Positions 53,515 through 62,480 are shown, numbered from the stretch's first letter. The stretch: 64,000 nt of DNA from GCA-2401155 sp045047085 (GCA_045047085.1 JASFYT010000034.1:35863-99862); one strand, 5' to 3'. The notes: a model not told the origin generated them from the letters alone. A program made the numbers and translations.

Positions 53515-53528
53515 TTGATAAAAATCAA
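53515..53528. promoter_or_regulatory. FNR-type box upstream of the CRP/FNR regulator
   Basis: TTGATAAAAATCAA, again a perfect TTGAT-N4-ATCAA, centred 21 bp before the regulator ATG. The site is too close to the start for classic activation at -41.5 unless transcription starts inside or close to the gene; it may mediate autorepression. Confidence 0.75.
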
Positions 53529-53542
53529 TAAGGCGAATCGAA

Positions 53543-54241
53543 ATGCGTCCAAGCGACCTATCTGAAATTCAAACACTCGCTCTTTTTAAGGAAATGGATG
53601 AGGATAAACTTGCTACAATTGTGCGAGCTGCCTATTTGCAAAATTTCCCCGTTCAAGTGCAAATTGCTAATGAAGGGGAGGATGCCGATTTTCTATTTGT
53701 TGTAATTGAAGGAAGTGTTGAGCTTTTTGCCTCGGCAAACGGAAGAGAAGCAACAATGGCCATGGTTGGGCCGGCAGATTCCTTTATTCTAGCGGCAGTC
53801 ATCAACGACTCTCCCTATCTGATGTCAGCCCGCACCACAGAAAAATCTCGCATATTGATGATCCCAGCACAGGACATTCGTAATGCTTTCGAAAAGGACG
53901 AAGCATTTGCACGAACCATCATCGTAGAACTTGCCAATTGCTACCGCACAGTCATCAAAGATTACAAAAACCTCAAACTGCGCACGGCAGTCGAACGACT
54001 GGCCAACCGACTTCTGGAGTATCACTGTGAACAAGGAGAGACCGGCGTTATTGAGCTACCCCATGATAAGAAACGTCTGGCAGCCCTATTAGGTATGACC
54101 CCGGAGAACCTATCTCGCGCCTTCTCAACACTCAAACCTTATGGTATAACAGTAAAAGGCAGCTGTATCATGTTGAGCGATATGAAGGGGCTTACCACTT
54201 TGGCAAAACCAAACCAGCTCATCGATCGCCACGCAAAATAG
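53543..54241 (+). CDS. CRP/FNR-family regulator of nitrate respiration (NarR/NnrR-like)
   Basis: 232-residue regulator. A cyclic-nucleotide-binding-like sensor domain occupies about 1-125 (LFVVIEGSVELFA), then a dimer helix, and a C-terminal HTH with LAALLGMTPENLSRAFSTLKPYGI. The N-terminal cysteine cluster of FNR is absent (first Cys is in the dimer-helix region, ELANCYRT), so it should not carry the oxygen-sensing 4Fe-4S cluster. It may sense nitrate/nitrite or NO as NarR and NnrR do. Divergent from narKGHJI, with two FNR boxes between them. Confidence 0.9.
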   Translation: MRPSDLSEIQTLALFKEMDEDKLATIVRAAYLQNFPVQVQIANEGEDADFLFVVIEGSVELFASANGREATMAMVGPADSFILAAVINDSPYLMSARTTEKSRILMIPAQDIRNAFEKDEAFARTIIVELANCYRTVIKDYKNLKLRTAVERLANRLLEYHCEQGETGVIELPHDKKRLAALLGMTPENLSRAFSTLKPYGITVKGSCIMLSDMKGLTTLAKPNQLIDRHAK

Positions 54242-54245
54242 TCCC

Positions 54246-54547
54246 TCATCCTGGCTGGGTGACTACAAGTGAGCGAAGGCACCAGTCCAGCCCACCACAG
54301 TTTTCACGTGATATTATTTGGACATACTCCCCACCAAATTCTTCCCAAGACGGGCGGTAAGTTTCGCGCACGGCAGTCAAAAGAGGAATACTCATTGCAT
54401 GCCTTTCTGAATCACGGCCCGGAACTCCGGCCCTTCGGATTCTCCTTTTCCAAACCGGTTGAGAACAAGCAAATCAATTCCTTCTTCCAATTCTCCGATC
54501 AAGGCACTGGATGCCTCAGCTATTGCACAACACTCCTTATAAGGCAT
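54246..54547 (-). pseudogene. Frameshifted DUF2478-like NTPase remnant
   Basis: From ATG 54547 one frame gives AIAEASSALIGELEEG and LLVLNRFGKGESEGPEFRAV, ending at a TGA; the next frame gives MSIPLLTAVRETYRPSWEEFG to a stop at 54246. Together these recall the C-terminal half of DUF2478 proteins, which share a helix, a DLLxxNKFGKxEAEG motif and a PVLTAV motif. The N-terminal P-loop half is missing. DUF2478 genes often accompany molybdate or nitrate loci. The rest of the gap (54548-54809) shows nothing recognisable. Confidence 0.6.
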
Positions 54548-54809
54548 TGATTTTATTAATATGTATGTCCAATTAATTACAGGACGAGGGAGAAAGCACT
54601 CCCAAATTCTGACTATTCGGAGTTTTGAATTTCATTTCTCTGACTGATAAACACTCTATAAATGTGGGTGCTGGTTTGATCTCCAAAACGGTAACATCGC
54701 GTCAGTCAATTTCCAGTTACTTCGCACCAAACTGATCCAATTGCAGGACTTGCAATCATAGACACCCTTTAGTCACGAATTGCCTCGTTCAACAATAGTA
54801 ACGCCAAAC

Positions 54810-55745
54810 CTAAACGCGGCTATTTAGCAATTTTGCTTCCCATATATCATCACGCACTTTTTCATAGATCAGATCTAACACGAGCTTCCTTATCGTTTCA
54901 AAGAGTGGGTTGGAAGGGTAATCACTTCGATTGCCGATATGCAACCTCCGAGATAATTTGGGTTCGATAACTGGTCGACAATGAAGTGAGCGTGCTTGCA
55001 ATTGCTCATATACAAATACTTTTGGCGCGATGGTGCAGCCAAGACCTGCCAACATGCCATTTGTGATGCCGCTAATGGAGTTAAGCTGCAAGGGAGCATT
55101 CACTATAAGCTTGTTCAACAGGCCCGGGCGATCAATTAGTGCCCGTGATGACGCTCCCTGCCGCAGCAATAATATGGGCAGTTTGGCCAATTCATCAAAT
55201 GTAATAGGCTTGCTCTCAGCACCAATCACCGAAGCTTTCCCCACACACATAACCTCTTCTTCCAGAACAGGATCCATAACAACGCGGCGATCAATTTGTG
55301 GATTATAAAAAAGGGCTAAATCCACTTCAGAGGAAAGAAGGCTGCTATGGGTCGTGCCCGATAGGCTTTCGATGATAGTCAGGCGAACCATCGGATAGTC
55401 GCGAATGATTGCTTCCATCAAGGCCAACCCGATACATTTCATCACAGAAAAAGGGAGGCCAATTGCTATTTCACCGGCAACTTCCTTAGACTCACGAACC
55501 ATGTCACGTTCGGCTGCTTTTGCAGCTCGTAGAATTTTTGTTGCGTGGGAATATAGCCGAATTCCAGCGGTTGTTGGCTCCATTCCGCGCGGCTTTCGGG
55601 TGAAAAGCGATACGCCAAGTTGAGCTTCCAGTTTTGAAATATGATGACTTATAGCCGACTGAGCGACGTTGTGGCGACTGGCTGCATGGGAAAGGTTCTT
55701 CAAATCATACACAGCGGAAAAATAAGTGAGCTGTTTGATATCCAT
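54810..55745 (-). CDS. LysR-family transcriptional regulator
   Basis: 311 residues from ATG 55745 (MDIKQLTYF); ATG 55757 would add four residues. The N-terminal winged HTH is LSHAASRHNVAQSAISHHISKLEAQLGVSLFTR (residues about 18-50), followed by a substrate-binding effector domain. Divergent from the CoA-transferase/lyase/TRAP operon, which it most likely controls with the carboxylic acid substrate or its CoA ester as co-inducer. Confidence 0.92.
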   Translation of the reverse strand: MDIKQLTYFSAVYDLKNLSHAASRHNVAQSAISHHISKLEAQLGVSLFTRKPRGMEPTTAGIRLYSHATKILRAAKAAERDMVRESKEVAGEIAIGLPFSVMKCIGLALMEAIIRDYPMVRLTIIESLSGTTHSSLLSSEVDLALFYNPQIDRRVVMDPVLEEEVMCVGKASVIGAESKPITFDELAKLPILLLRQGASSRALIDRPGLLNKLIVNAPLQLNSISGITNGMLAGLGCTIAPKVFVYEQLQARSLHCRPVIEPKLSRRLHIGNRSDYPSNPLFETIRKLVLDLIYEKVRDDIWEAKLLNSRV

Positions 55746-55860
55746 GTCTGTAACCATCTAGTAATTCGAACGATTAGTTCTAATTATTATATTTTATTGA
55801 ACGCGTTGATTGCAATACCCTGCATGAGAAATATAGTTTTCAACCCGAGAACCAGATCAT

Positions 55861-57042
55861 ATGCCATCATCTTTACCGCTGAAAGATATACGTGTTGTTG
55901 AAATGAGCCATATGGTAATGGGCCCTTCCTGCGGCATGATTTTGGCGCAACTTGGTGCCGAAGTTATCAAAATTGAACCCCAAAAAGGTGACAAAACCCG
56001 TGACCTTGGTGGTATGGGGACTTCCTTTTTTCCTTTGTTTAATCGGGGAAAGCGCAGCATGGTGCTCGAGTTGAGCGAGGAGAAAGACCGCGAAGTCTTT
56101 GAAAAATTGCTATCAACGGCAGATGTTTTTATCGAAAATTTCAGAGATGAGTTGCTGGAAAAACTTGATATCACTTCGGCTGGCTTACGGATAAAATTCC
56201 CTCAATTGATTGTTGCTGGCCATAAGGGGTTTTTATCCGGCCCTTATGAAAATCGACCAGCACTCGACGAGGTTGTTCAAATGATGAGCGGGCTTGCGAT
56301 GATGACCGGCTCGAAAGAAAAACCTATGCGAGTTGGCTCCTCCGCAAATGATATTATGGGTGGAATGTTTGGTGTGATTGGAATTCTTGCTGCACTATTA
56401 GAGCGCAAGGAGACCAAACAAGGCAAAGAGATACGTGTTGGTTTATTTGAGAACTGTCTGTTTCTGGTTGCCCAACATATGGTTCAGCACGAACTGACTG
56501 GTATGCCCTCCGTACCCATGCCAAGTCGAATTCATGCGTGGCCGGTTTATGATATTTTTCAAACATCAGACAATGAGCAGGTATTCATCGGGGTTGTCAC
56601 TGATGGCCATTGGAATACATTTTGCGAGGCATATGGGCTACAGAATTTTCTGGATGATGCTCGATTGCGCACGGCAACCGAGCGTATCAATGCCCGCACA
56701 TGGACAATACCGATTGTCGCAAAAATTATTGCCAAGGAAAAACTTGCCAATTTAGTCGAATGCCTTGACCGCCTCAACATTCCATTTGCTAACATCAACT
56801 CTCCTGAAGATCTCTTTCATGACGAACATGTGTTGCGGAAGGGCGGGCTGGTCAGTTCTACAAATGTGGACGGTAAAAATTTCCGTGTCCCTGCATTGCC
56901 ATTGGAGATTGACGGGAATGGGCTGGACAGGTGCACAGAAGTTCCACAATTGGGTGGTGACACGTTAGCAATATTGCGTGAACTTGGCATGGAACCGTCA
57001 CTGAAAGAAGCTCTTCCAAAAGAAACAAAAGTGGCGCTGTAA
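55861..57042 (+). CDS. CaiB/BaiF-family (class III) CoA-transferase
   Basis: 393-residue enzyme. N-terminus IRVVEMSHMVMGPSCGMILAQLGAEVIKIEPQKGDKTR, then FFPLFNRGKRSMVLEL and FIENFRDELLEKLDI; the segment ENFR precedes the usual catalytic Asp-type region. It transfers CoA from a donor such as succinyl-CoA to a free acid. In this operon, with a lyase 1 bp after it, it should activate the acid brought in by the TRAP system. Confidence 0.93.
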   Translation: MPSSLPLKDIRVVEMSHMVMGPSCGMILAQLGAEVIKIEPQKGDKTRDLGGMGTSFFPLFNRGKRSMVLELSEEKDREVFEKLLSTADVFIENFRDELLEKLDITSAGLRIKFPQLIVAGHKGFLSGPYENRPALDEVVQMMSGLAMMTGSKEKPMRVGSSANDIMGGMFGVIGILAALLERKETKQGKEIRVGLFENCLFLVAQHMVQHELTGMPSVPMPSRIHAWPVYDIFQTSDNEQVFIGVVTDGHWNTFCEAYGLQNFLDDARLRTATERINARTWTIPIVAKIIAKEKLANLVECLDRLNIPFANINSPEDLFHDEHVLRKGGLVSSTNVDGKNFRVPALPLEIDGNGLDRCTEVPQLGGDTLAILRELGMEPSLKEALPKETKVAL

Positions 57043-57043
57043 A

Positions 57044-58000
57044 ATGGAAAAGGCAAATTTGGTGTACCCATCAGGACAAGTTACACTACGTGAAGTTGGA
57101 CTGAGAGACGGCCTACAGATGGTTAAAACATTTCCATCAACAGTGGGTAAAAAATCTTGGATCGACGTGGAATATGCCGCTGGCATTCGCCATTTTGAAG
57201 TGGGTTCTTTTTTGCCAAAAGATCGCTATCCGGCTTTTGCGGACGTGGAAGAAATTATTGCCCATGTGGGCCAATTGCCTGGTGCCCATGCAGCAGCCCT
57301 CACGCCGAATAAAAAGGGTTCACAATTGGCGATGGCCAGTGGTGTGCCCGAAATACATTGCGTGATATCAGCAACTGAAGAGCACAATTTGGCAAATTTG
57401 GATCGATCCCGCAATCAAACCTTGAGCGAGATCGCGCAGGTCATGGCACTTCGCAAAGAAAGCGGTTGTGACATGATAATCGGGGTAGGAATCGCCATGA
57501 GTTTTGGCTGCTCTATATCTGGAGAAGTCGACCCTGATGGTGTGCTTGATCTTGCAAACCAATGCTTTGAACTGGGTGCCGATGTCGTGTCTATTGCCGA
57601 CACGGTTGGCTTTGCCGGACCAAAACAAGTGGATCACCTGACCAAAAAAATGCGAAACCTTTCAGATGGAAAACCATTCGGCGTTCATCTACATGACACC
57701 CGAGGCATGGGCATAGCCAACGCTGCCGCAGCTCTCGATCAAGGAGTGCGAATTTTGGATGCTTCAATGGGAGGCTTGGGGGGCTGTCCGTTTGCGCCAA
57801 ATGCGACGGGCAATATTGTCATGGAAGACTTGGTGTTCCTTTGCCAATCCGGCGGGTTTGAGACCGGGGTGGACGTGGAGAAATTAATTGAGGTCCGAGA
57901 AATACTGAGTAGCGAAATGCCCGATGAACCTTTGCATGGGGCGCTTGCAAAAGCAGGGTTGCCGATTTCGGCAAATCTGCATGAGCAAGGCGTGCAATAA
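57044..58000 (+). CDS. HMG-CoA lyase-like enzyme (HMGL family)
   Basis: 318-residue TIM barrel. VTLREVGLRDGLQ near residue 12 (catalytic Arg and metal-binding Asp), HLHDTRGMGIANAAAALDQGV near 225 (metal-binding His), and GGLGGCPFAPNATGNIVMEDL near 258 (the signature with the flexible-loop Cys of HMG-CoA lyase). Known relatives cleave 3-hydroxy-3-methylglutaryl-CoA to acetoacetate and acetyl-CoA, and some act on other 3-hydroxyacyl-CoAs. Begins 1 bp after the CoA-transferase, so the two form one activation-and-cleavage unit. Confidence 0.92.
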   Translation: MEKANLVYPSGQVTLREVGLRDGLQMVKTFPSTVGKKSWIDVEYAAGIRHFEVGSFLPKDRYPAFADVEEIIAHVGQLPGAHAAALTPNKKGSQLAMASGVPEIHCVISATEEHNLANLDRSRNQTLSEIAQVMALRKESGCDMIIGVGIAMSFGCSISGEVDPDGVLDLANQCFELGADVVSIADTVGFAGPKQVDHLTKKMRNLSDGKPFGVHLHDTRGMGIANAAAALDQGVRILDASMGGLGGCPFAPNATGNIVMEDLVFLCQSGGFETGVDVEKLIEVREILSSEMPDEPLHGALAKAGLPISANLHEQGVQ

Positions 58001-58044
58001 TGAAATGAATAAAACTACATGAAACTGAAAATGGGAGAAGTAAA

Positions 58045-59043
58045 ATGAAGAAACTAACCGTAGTAACAACCGGCCTTGCAATGGCAGCTGGTATTCTTGG
58101 TACAACATCTGTGTCGATGGCGGCGGATGCCATGCGTTGCTCGCACCAATTGCCGCCGGCGCATCACATTGCCAAGGTTATTGAAAAATGGGCGGCAGAA
58201 ATTGAAACCCTTTCCGGCGGTGAAATTGATGTACAGGTCTTCGGCGCAAACAGCCTGACGGGTGCAAAACAAAATGCAACATCTGTCGCCAAGGGCGATA
58301 TTGATTGTGCTTTTTCAATCAATCCTCAATGGGGTAAAACGTTACCCTTGATGAATGTTACGCTTGGGCCGTTTGCAGTCAGTAGTCTTGATGCATTGAA
58401 CAAATGGGACGGTTCAGAAGCAGCCAAATTTTTGGAAGAGAAACTTTTGACCAAGGGCGTGCGCAACGTTACATGGATGTTCACAACCCGCAGTACTGCG
58501 ATCACATCCAATGGCAAAGCACTGATCAAGCCAGAAGATTTTGACGGTGTAAAAATCCGCGGCCTTGGCCCGGTACCAGATGCCGGATTTGTTGCCATGG
58601 GTGCAGCCCCTTCCGCTATGTCAGGAAGCAAGGTTTATCAGGCGCTGTCTACCAATGTGATTGATGCCGGTCTTACCGATGTATCAGCGGCTGTTTCGCG
58701 TAAATACTATGAAGTGCAGGATCACGTGACCGTACTTCCATTATTCAGTATTTATTTCCACGGATACGTAAACCCTGCATGGTATGACAAGCTTTCCGAC
58801 AAATCCAAGTCTGCCGTTGATGAAGCAGGCAAGAAAGCCGCCAAATGGGCAATTGAAGCGTCGGAAGCTTCTGCTGCGACCGCTCCCGATAAATTAGCGG
58901 AAAAGGGCATGACAGTTCATATTGCAACAGATGCAGATATCGCTGCGCTGAAAGCCAAAATGGCACCGGCATTTGATGCAGCTTTTGGCAAGGCCTCCGG
59001 TGAGGACGGTAGGAAACTTCTTGAACTTGTCGGCAAGCTCTAA
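58045..59043 (+). CDS. dctP: TRAP transporter substrate-binding protein, DctP type
   Basis: 332-residue periplasmic protein with a Sec signal (VVTTGLAMAAGILGTTSVSMAA). VKIRGLGPVPDAGFVAMGAAPSAMS carries the substrate-contacting Arg, and GSKVYQALSTNVIDAGLTD is the typical helix. Sequence is clearly different from the hexuronate DctP. GGGAGAAG precedes the start. Ligand inferred from neighbours: a small branched hydroxy-dicarboxylate such as 3-hydroxy-3-methylglutarate or citramalate. Confidence 0.93.
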   Translation: MKKLTVVTTGLAMAAGILGTTSVSMAADAMRCSHQLPPAHHIAKVIEKWAAEIETLSGGEIDVQVFGANSLTGAKQNATSVAKGDIDCAFSINPQWGKTLPLMNVTLGPFAVSSLDALNKWDGSEAAKFLEEKLLTKGVRNVTWMFTTRSTAITSNGKALIKPEDFDGVKIRGLGPVPDAGFVAMGAAPSAMSGSKVYQALSTNVIDAGLTDVSAAVSRKYYEVQDHVTVLPLFSIYFHGYVNPAWYDKLSDKSKSAVDEAGKKAAKWAIEASEASAATAPDKLAEKGMTVHIATDADIAALKAKMAPAFDAAFGKASGEDGRKLLELVGKL

Positions 59044-59061
59044 AGGTTTGAAATTACAGAT

Positions 59062-59616
59062 ATGAAATCTGATCAAACCACTGATATTGGAGGAGGGGCA
59101 AATACCCCTCCTCCAGAATTTCCGTCTTCCGCCCTAACCAGGTTGATTGGCAAACTTGCTTTTTTTGCCAGCATCATAAGTGCTGCCCTTGTGGTTTTGA
59201 CGCTTTTAGTAACCGCTTTCAGTGTATTTCGTCGTTATGTTTTGGGTAAACCGCTTACTTGGTCTGACGAACTTTCAGGTTTTTTGGTCGTGGCAATCGT
59301 GATGCTGGGCGCTGCAGAAGTGCTTCGAAAAAACGAACACATTAGCGTGGACATTCTCACCGGGAATATGACTGGCACGAAAAAATGGCTGGTCGAACTA
59401 TGGTCCAATATTTCAGTTGCAATTGTGGCCGGGGTCATATGCGTCAGCGGGTATAATGCAGTACAATTTTCCCTAAAAATTGGTGTTTATTCCGATGGTT
59501 ATCTGGAAGCACCATTGTGGATACCACAATCCTTCTTGTTGGCAGGCGCTGGATTGTTGCTATTGCTGTCGCTTGCACGCGTGGCTGATCTTCTATTTTT
59601 CAAACGGGGAAGATAG
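59062..59616 (+). CDS. dctQ: TRAP transporter small permease, DctQ type
   Basis: 184-residue protein with four hydrophobic segments and the DctQ motif FRRYVLGKPLTWSDELSGFLVV (about residues 57-78), then GAAEVLRKNEHISVDIL. Its stop overlaps the DctM GTG start (TAGTG). Confidence 0.92.
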   Translation: MKSDQTTDIGGGANTPPPEFPSSALTRLIGKLAFFASIISAALVVLTLLVTAFSVFRRYVLGKPLTWSDELSGFLVVAIVMLGAAEVLRKNEHISVDILTGNMTGTKKWLVELWSNISVAIVAGVICVSGYNAVQFSLKIGVYSDGYLEAPLWIPQSFLLAGAGLLLLLSLARVADLLFFKRGR

Positions 59617-60902
59617 TGCTTACATTTATCATTCTTCTCGTGCTGATTTTGCTCCTGCTTAGCGGCATACCAATTTTTGCCGGCTTGGGATTAACCTCAA
59701 TAGCAATCATTGTTATTTCTGAAGGCAGCATTTCCAGTGTTGCTGACACCATATTTGCCAAACTGGATAACGGGCTGCTCACTGCCATTCCAATGTTTGC
59801 CTTCATGGCCCATGTGATGATCAGATCAAAGGTTGTTGACGATCTTTATAATGCTGCCAACGCTCTTGTTGGTCATTTCAAGGGAGGTCTTGGAGTCGCG
59901 ACAGTTCTTGCTTGCACGATCTTTGCTGCGATTTCCGGTTCGTCGGTCGCCACGGCCTTAACCATCGGGTCTAGCGCAATTCCGCAAATGAAACGGTTTG
60001 GATATCGGGACAGCGATACTTACGGTGTCATTGCTGCGGGCGGTACACTGGGAATTCTTATTCCTCCTTCCGGGCCGTTAATTCTTTATGCAATTGTTTC
60101 TGAAACTTCCATCGGTGCGCTTTTCATTGCAGGGCTTATTCCTGGAATTTTGATGGCTTTGCTATTTGCCGCCTATAGCGTTGGTCAAGCCTATTTTCGA
60201 GAAAATATCAGAGATACAGACTGGATTGGATGGTATGCGTGCGCCCGCGCAATGAAAAAATCCGTGTGGTCATTGTTAATGCCGCCGATTGTTCTGGGTG
60301 GCATATATTTGGGTATATTCACGGCATCGGAAGCCGCTGCAATCGGTTGCATCTACGCCCTGCTGGTTGGCGCATTGGTCTATCGAAATTTTGGCCTAAG
60401 CGACTTGGCAGAAACCGCTTACGAAACCGTACGTACCACAGCAATGTTGTTCATGATATTGGCCGGGGCCGCTATGTTCGGTCATGCGGTTACCATCATA
60501 CGATTACCAATCGAATTGATGGAGAGTGTAATCGCCCTGGGGTTGACGCCGATGGCGTTCATTCTGGTGGTCATGCTGGTGATTTTTATACTCGGCATGT
60601 TTCTGGAGACCATTGCTATCATATTGATCACCACCCCCATCGTTTTACCTGCACTGATGCAATTTGAGGTCAATCTCGTCTGGTATGGAATTTTGCTGAT
60701 GATCAATCTGGAACTGGCCCTGATAACCCCTCCTGTTGGCATGAATTTGTTTGTGATTAAAGGAATTGCCAAAGCGCCACTATCAGAAGTCATAAAAGGT
60801 GCCCTACCCTATGTCGGTTTGATGATAGTAGGCCTCGTAATTGTTCTTTTATTCAAGCCAATTGCACTATGGTTGCCTCAACTTGCTGGATTTGGCATTT
60901 AG
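59616..60902 (+). CDS. dctM: TRAP transporter large permease, DctM type
   Basis: 428-residue membrane protein beginning at GTG 59616. IFAGLGLTSIAIIVISEGS, AISGSSVATALTIGSSAIPQMK, IPPSGPLILYAIVSET and MINLELALITPPVGMNLFVIKG are the DctM landmarks. Last gene of the LysR-controlled operon. Confidence 0.95.
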   Translation: MLTFIILLVLILLLLSGIPIFAGLGLTSIAIIVISEGSISSVADTIFAKLDNGLLTAIPMFAFMAHVMIRSKVVDDLYNAANALVGHFKGGLGVATVLACTIFAAISGSSVATALTIGSSAIPQMKRFGYRDSDTYGVIAAGGTLGILIPPSGPLILYAIVSETSIGALFIAGLIPGILMALLFAAYSVGQAYFRENIRDTDWIGWYACARAMKKSVWSLLMPPIVLGGIYLGIFTASEAAAIGCIYALLVGALVYRNFGLSDLAETAYETVRTTAMLFMILAGAAMFGHAVTIIRLPIELMESVIALGLTPMAFILVVMLVIFILGMFLETIAIILITTPIVLPALMQFEVNLVWYGILLMINLELALITPPVGMNLFVIKGIAKAPLSEVIKGALPYVGLMIVGLVIVLLFKPIALWLPQLAGFGI

Positions 60903-60990
60903 AGCACAATCTGAAAAGTGGTAGCCGATTTTCAGATAAATTGTGCGTTAAAACAAACTGATAGGCGCTTTTTGCGATTCAAATATCGCA
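60902..60990. repeat. RIME-like rhizobial intergenic repeat
   Basis: An imperfect inverted repeat begins right at the dctM stop: GCACAATCTGAAAA (60904-60917) and TTTTCAG-ATAAATTGTGC (60930-60947), with GTGGTAGCCG between; then GTTAAAACAAACTGATAGGCGC and a smaller stem TGCGAT-TTCAAAT-ATCGCA (about 60973-60990). The layout (GCATGATC-like arm, AAAAGTGG..CCG centre, tail GTTAAAACAA) matches RIME elements known from Rhizobium relatives. May act as terminator for the TRAP operon. Confidence 0.6.
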
Positions 60991-61015
60991 GAAAGTGCTT
61001 GCACACTGTTACTTA

Positions 61016-61063
61016 CAGGTTCACGCAAAACAAGACGGGCAGGTTCACGCAAAACAAGACGGG
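61016..61063. repeat. 24-bp perfect tandem repeat
   Basis: Two perfect copies of a 24-bp unit starting CAGGTTCACGCAAAACAAGA (61016-61039 and 61040-61063), followed by GTCATGTGCAAAG. No gene nearby uses them. They may be the footprint of a slipped duplication at an old insertion. Confidence 0.8.
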
Positions 61064-61593
61064 GTCATGTGCAAAGAAGTGACATAAAACTGACACACAC
61101 CGTATTTTGCTGTTTCCCAACGCAGGTATGGTAGCGGCGCTATAATAAAGCGATCAGCCCCGCCGCGCTTGTTACCAGCGTCATTGTGGTCTTCAAAATT
61201 CCGCTTGGAATTCTCCGGGTTGCCGGAATAAGCCTATACTTAATACTCTGATGGCCAATCCAAGGTCACCCAACCTACATCCCATGTGTCTAGAGCGAAA
61301 ACGATTAGGATCCTCGGTTAGCTCAACCGCTGGAGATACAATTATCGCTTGCGAAACCTGCCCAATTCATCAAAAAACTGAGTTAGATATGGTTCTGTTA
61401 GGGTATTTCTGCGTTTAGCCATAGGCAATCCTTGTTTCTACATTTTCCCTGCACCTTGGACAAAAGGGGAACATATCCTGTTACTCTTGACTCCCGACTG
61501 ACAAAATAGTTAATTTATTGTTAATATAGGGGCAACAGGAGAAACTTAATTAGATCGATGATAAAATCGGTCAATGGATGGGAGTGAAATAAA
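61064..61593. other. Gene-free region upstream of the VPLPA-CTERM gene
   Basis: About 530 bp with no gene I can support. A 26-codon frame on the minus strand (61342-61422, beginning MAKRRNTLTEPYLTQ) has no recognised relatives. The final part has AT-rich TAATTTATTGTTAATATAG (61509-61530), which may hold the promoter of the CTERM gene, and GGATGGGAG (about 61576-61584) as a possible ribosome site. Confidence 0.5.
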
Positions 61594-62232
61594 ATGAAAT
61601 TACGATCAATTTTATTGGCATCTGCAATTGCAATTGCCACCGCCTCGTCGGCGTCTGCTACGATTATGAGCGTGTTCGAAACCGCTGGGAACAGTACTGC
61701 TGGAACTGCAGCTGCAATTATTGCAGCACCTAAATTTGCGACGGATGCTGCATTCACCAACTCCGGTCAACAAGGGTTTAACGAGCTACAGAGTGTTCTG
61801 CTTACCGCCGATTTGTTGGTCGATGGCGGGATAATTGCTAAGGGCACACGTGTTAACAGCCATATGATTTTCTTAAATCTGAAACATGGCGAAACCAGCC
61901 CTCTTAGACATTTGGGCGTTGAATGGACATTCAAAAATCGTATTTTGGGAACAATGTCTGACTATTCCGGCAATTTAGAGTTTGCTTCGACACCAATTCT
62001 TGGCTGGCCGGGTACTACTTACCAATCACCATATAATGCCAGGGGCCTAGAGGGCAGCGACGCAATATCCTTCTTCGGAAATGTCCTGACGTTATCGATG
62101 AATGTGAGCCAACCCGGGGATTGGATAAGAGTTGTTAGCGCCGTCCCGGTTCCACCTGCACTACCTCTATTCGGCACAGCATTAGCAGTGCTCGGCTTTA
62201 TGGGTTGGCGCAGAAAGCAAAGATCCGCTTAG
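61594..62232 (+). CDS. Secreted protein with VPLPA-type C-terminal sorting signal
   Basis: 212 residues: Sec signal (SILLASAIAIATASSASA), a middle domain with no recognised family (HLGVEWTFKNRILGTMSDYSG), and the tail VPVPPALPLFGTALAVLGFMGWRRKQRS, that is a P-rich motif, a hydrophobic helix and an Arg/Lys-rich end. This is the VPLPA/PEP-CTERM design cut by an exosortase for surface display or release. No exosortase is in the window. The downstream terminator makes it a monocistronic unit. Role unknown, possibly biofilm or exopolysaccharide related, by analogy. Confidence 0.85.
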   Translation: MKLRSILLASAIAIATASSASATIMSVFETAGNSTAGTAAAIIAAPKFATDAAFTNSGQQGFNELQSVLLTADLLVDGGIIAKGTRVNSHMIFLNLKHGETSPLRHLGVEWTFKNRILGTMSDYSGNLEFASTPILGWPGTTYQSPYNARGLEGSDAISFFGNVLTLSMNVSQPGDWIRVVSAVPVPPALPLFGTALAVLGFMGWRRKQRSA

Positions 62233-62260
62233 TAGGCTTTTTGCCAAACCAGAATTACCA

Positions 62261-62290
62261 AGCAGCCCTCCGGGGCTGTTTTTGTTTGTT
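62261..62290 (+). terminator. Rho-independent terminator after the CTERM gene
   Basis: CAGCCC-TCCG-GGGCTG (62263-62278) followed by TTTTTTGTTTGTT. A compact textbook hairpin plus T-run, 28 bp after the stop. Confidence 0.85.
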
Positions 62291-62480
62291 GATCAACCCG
62301 CCGCACGCAGCATTTAGCACAATTGCGTTTGGCATTGTTTTGGCTAAAGCCTTTACGCCGATAATAATTCGCGGTTCAGGGCTTAACGGCATGTGGATGC
62401 TTAAAATATCAATCGATCCCAGCTGATCTTTCCAGTTTTTAATTTTTACTGCACCTACAGCGCTGATAAATTCAGTGGAC

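Noticed and set aside
61342..61422. 26-codon minus-strand frame MAKRRNTLTEP...
   Set aside because: Too short to judge and no recognised relatives.
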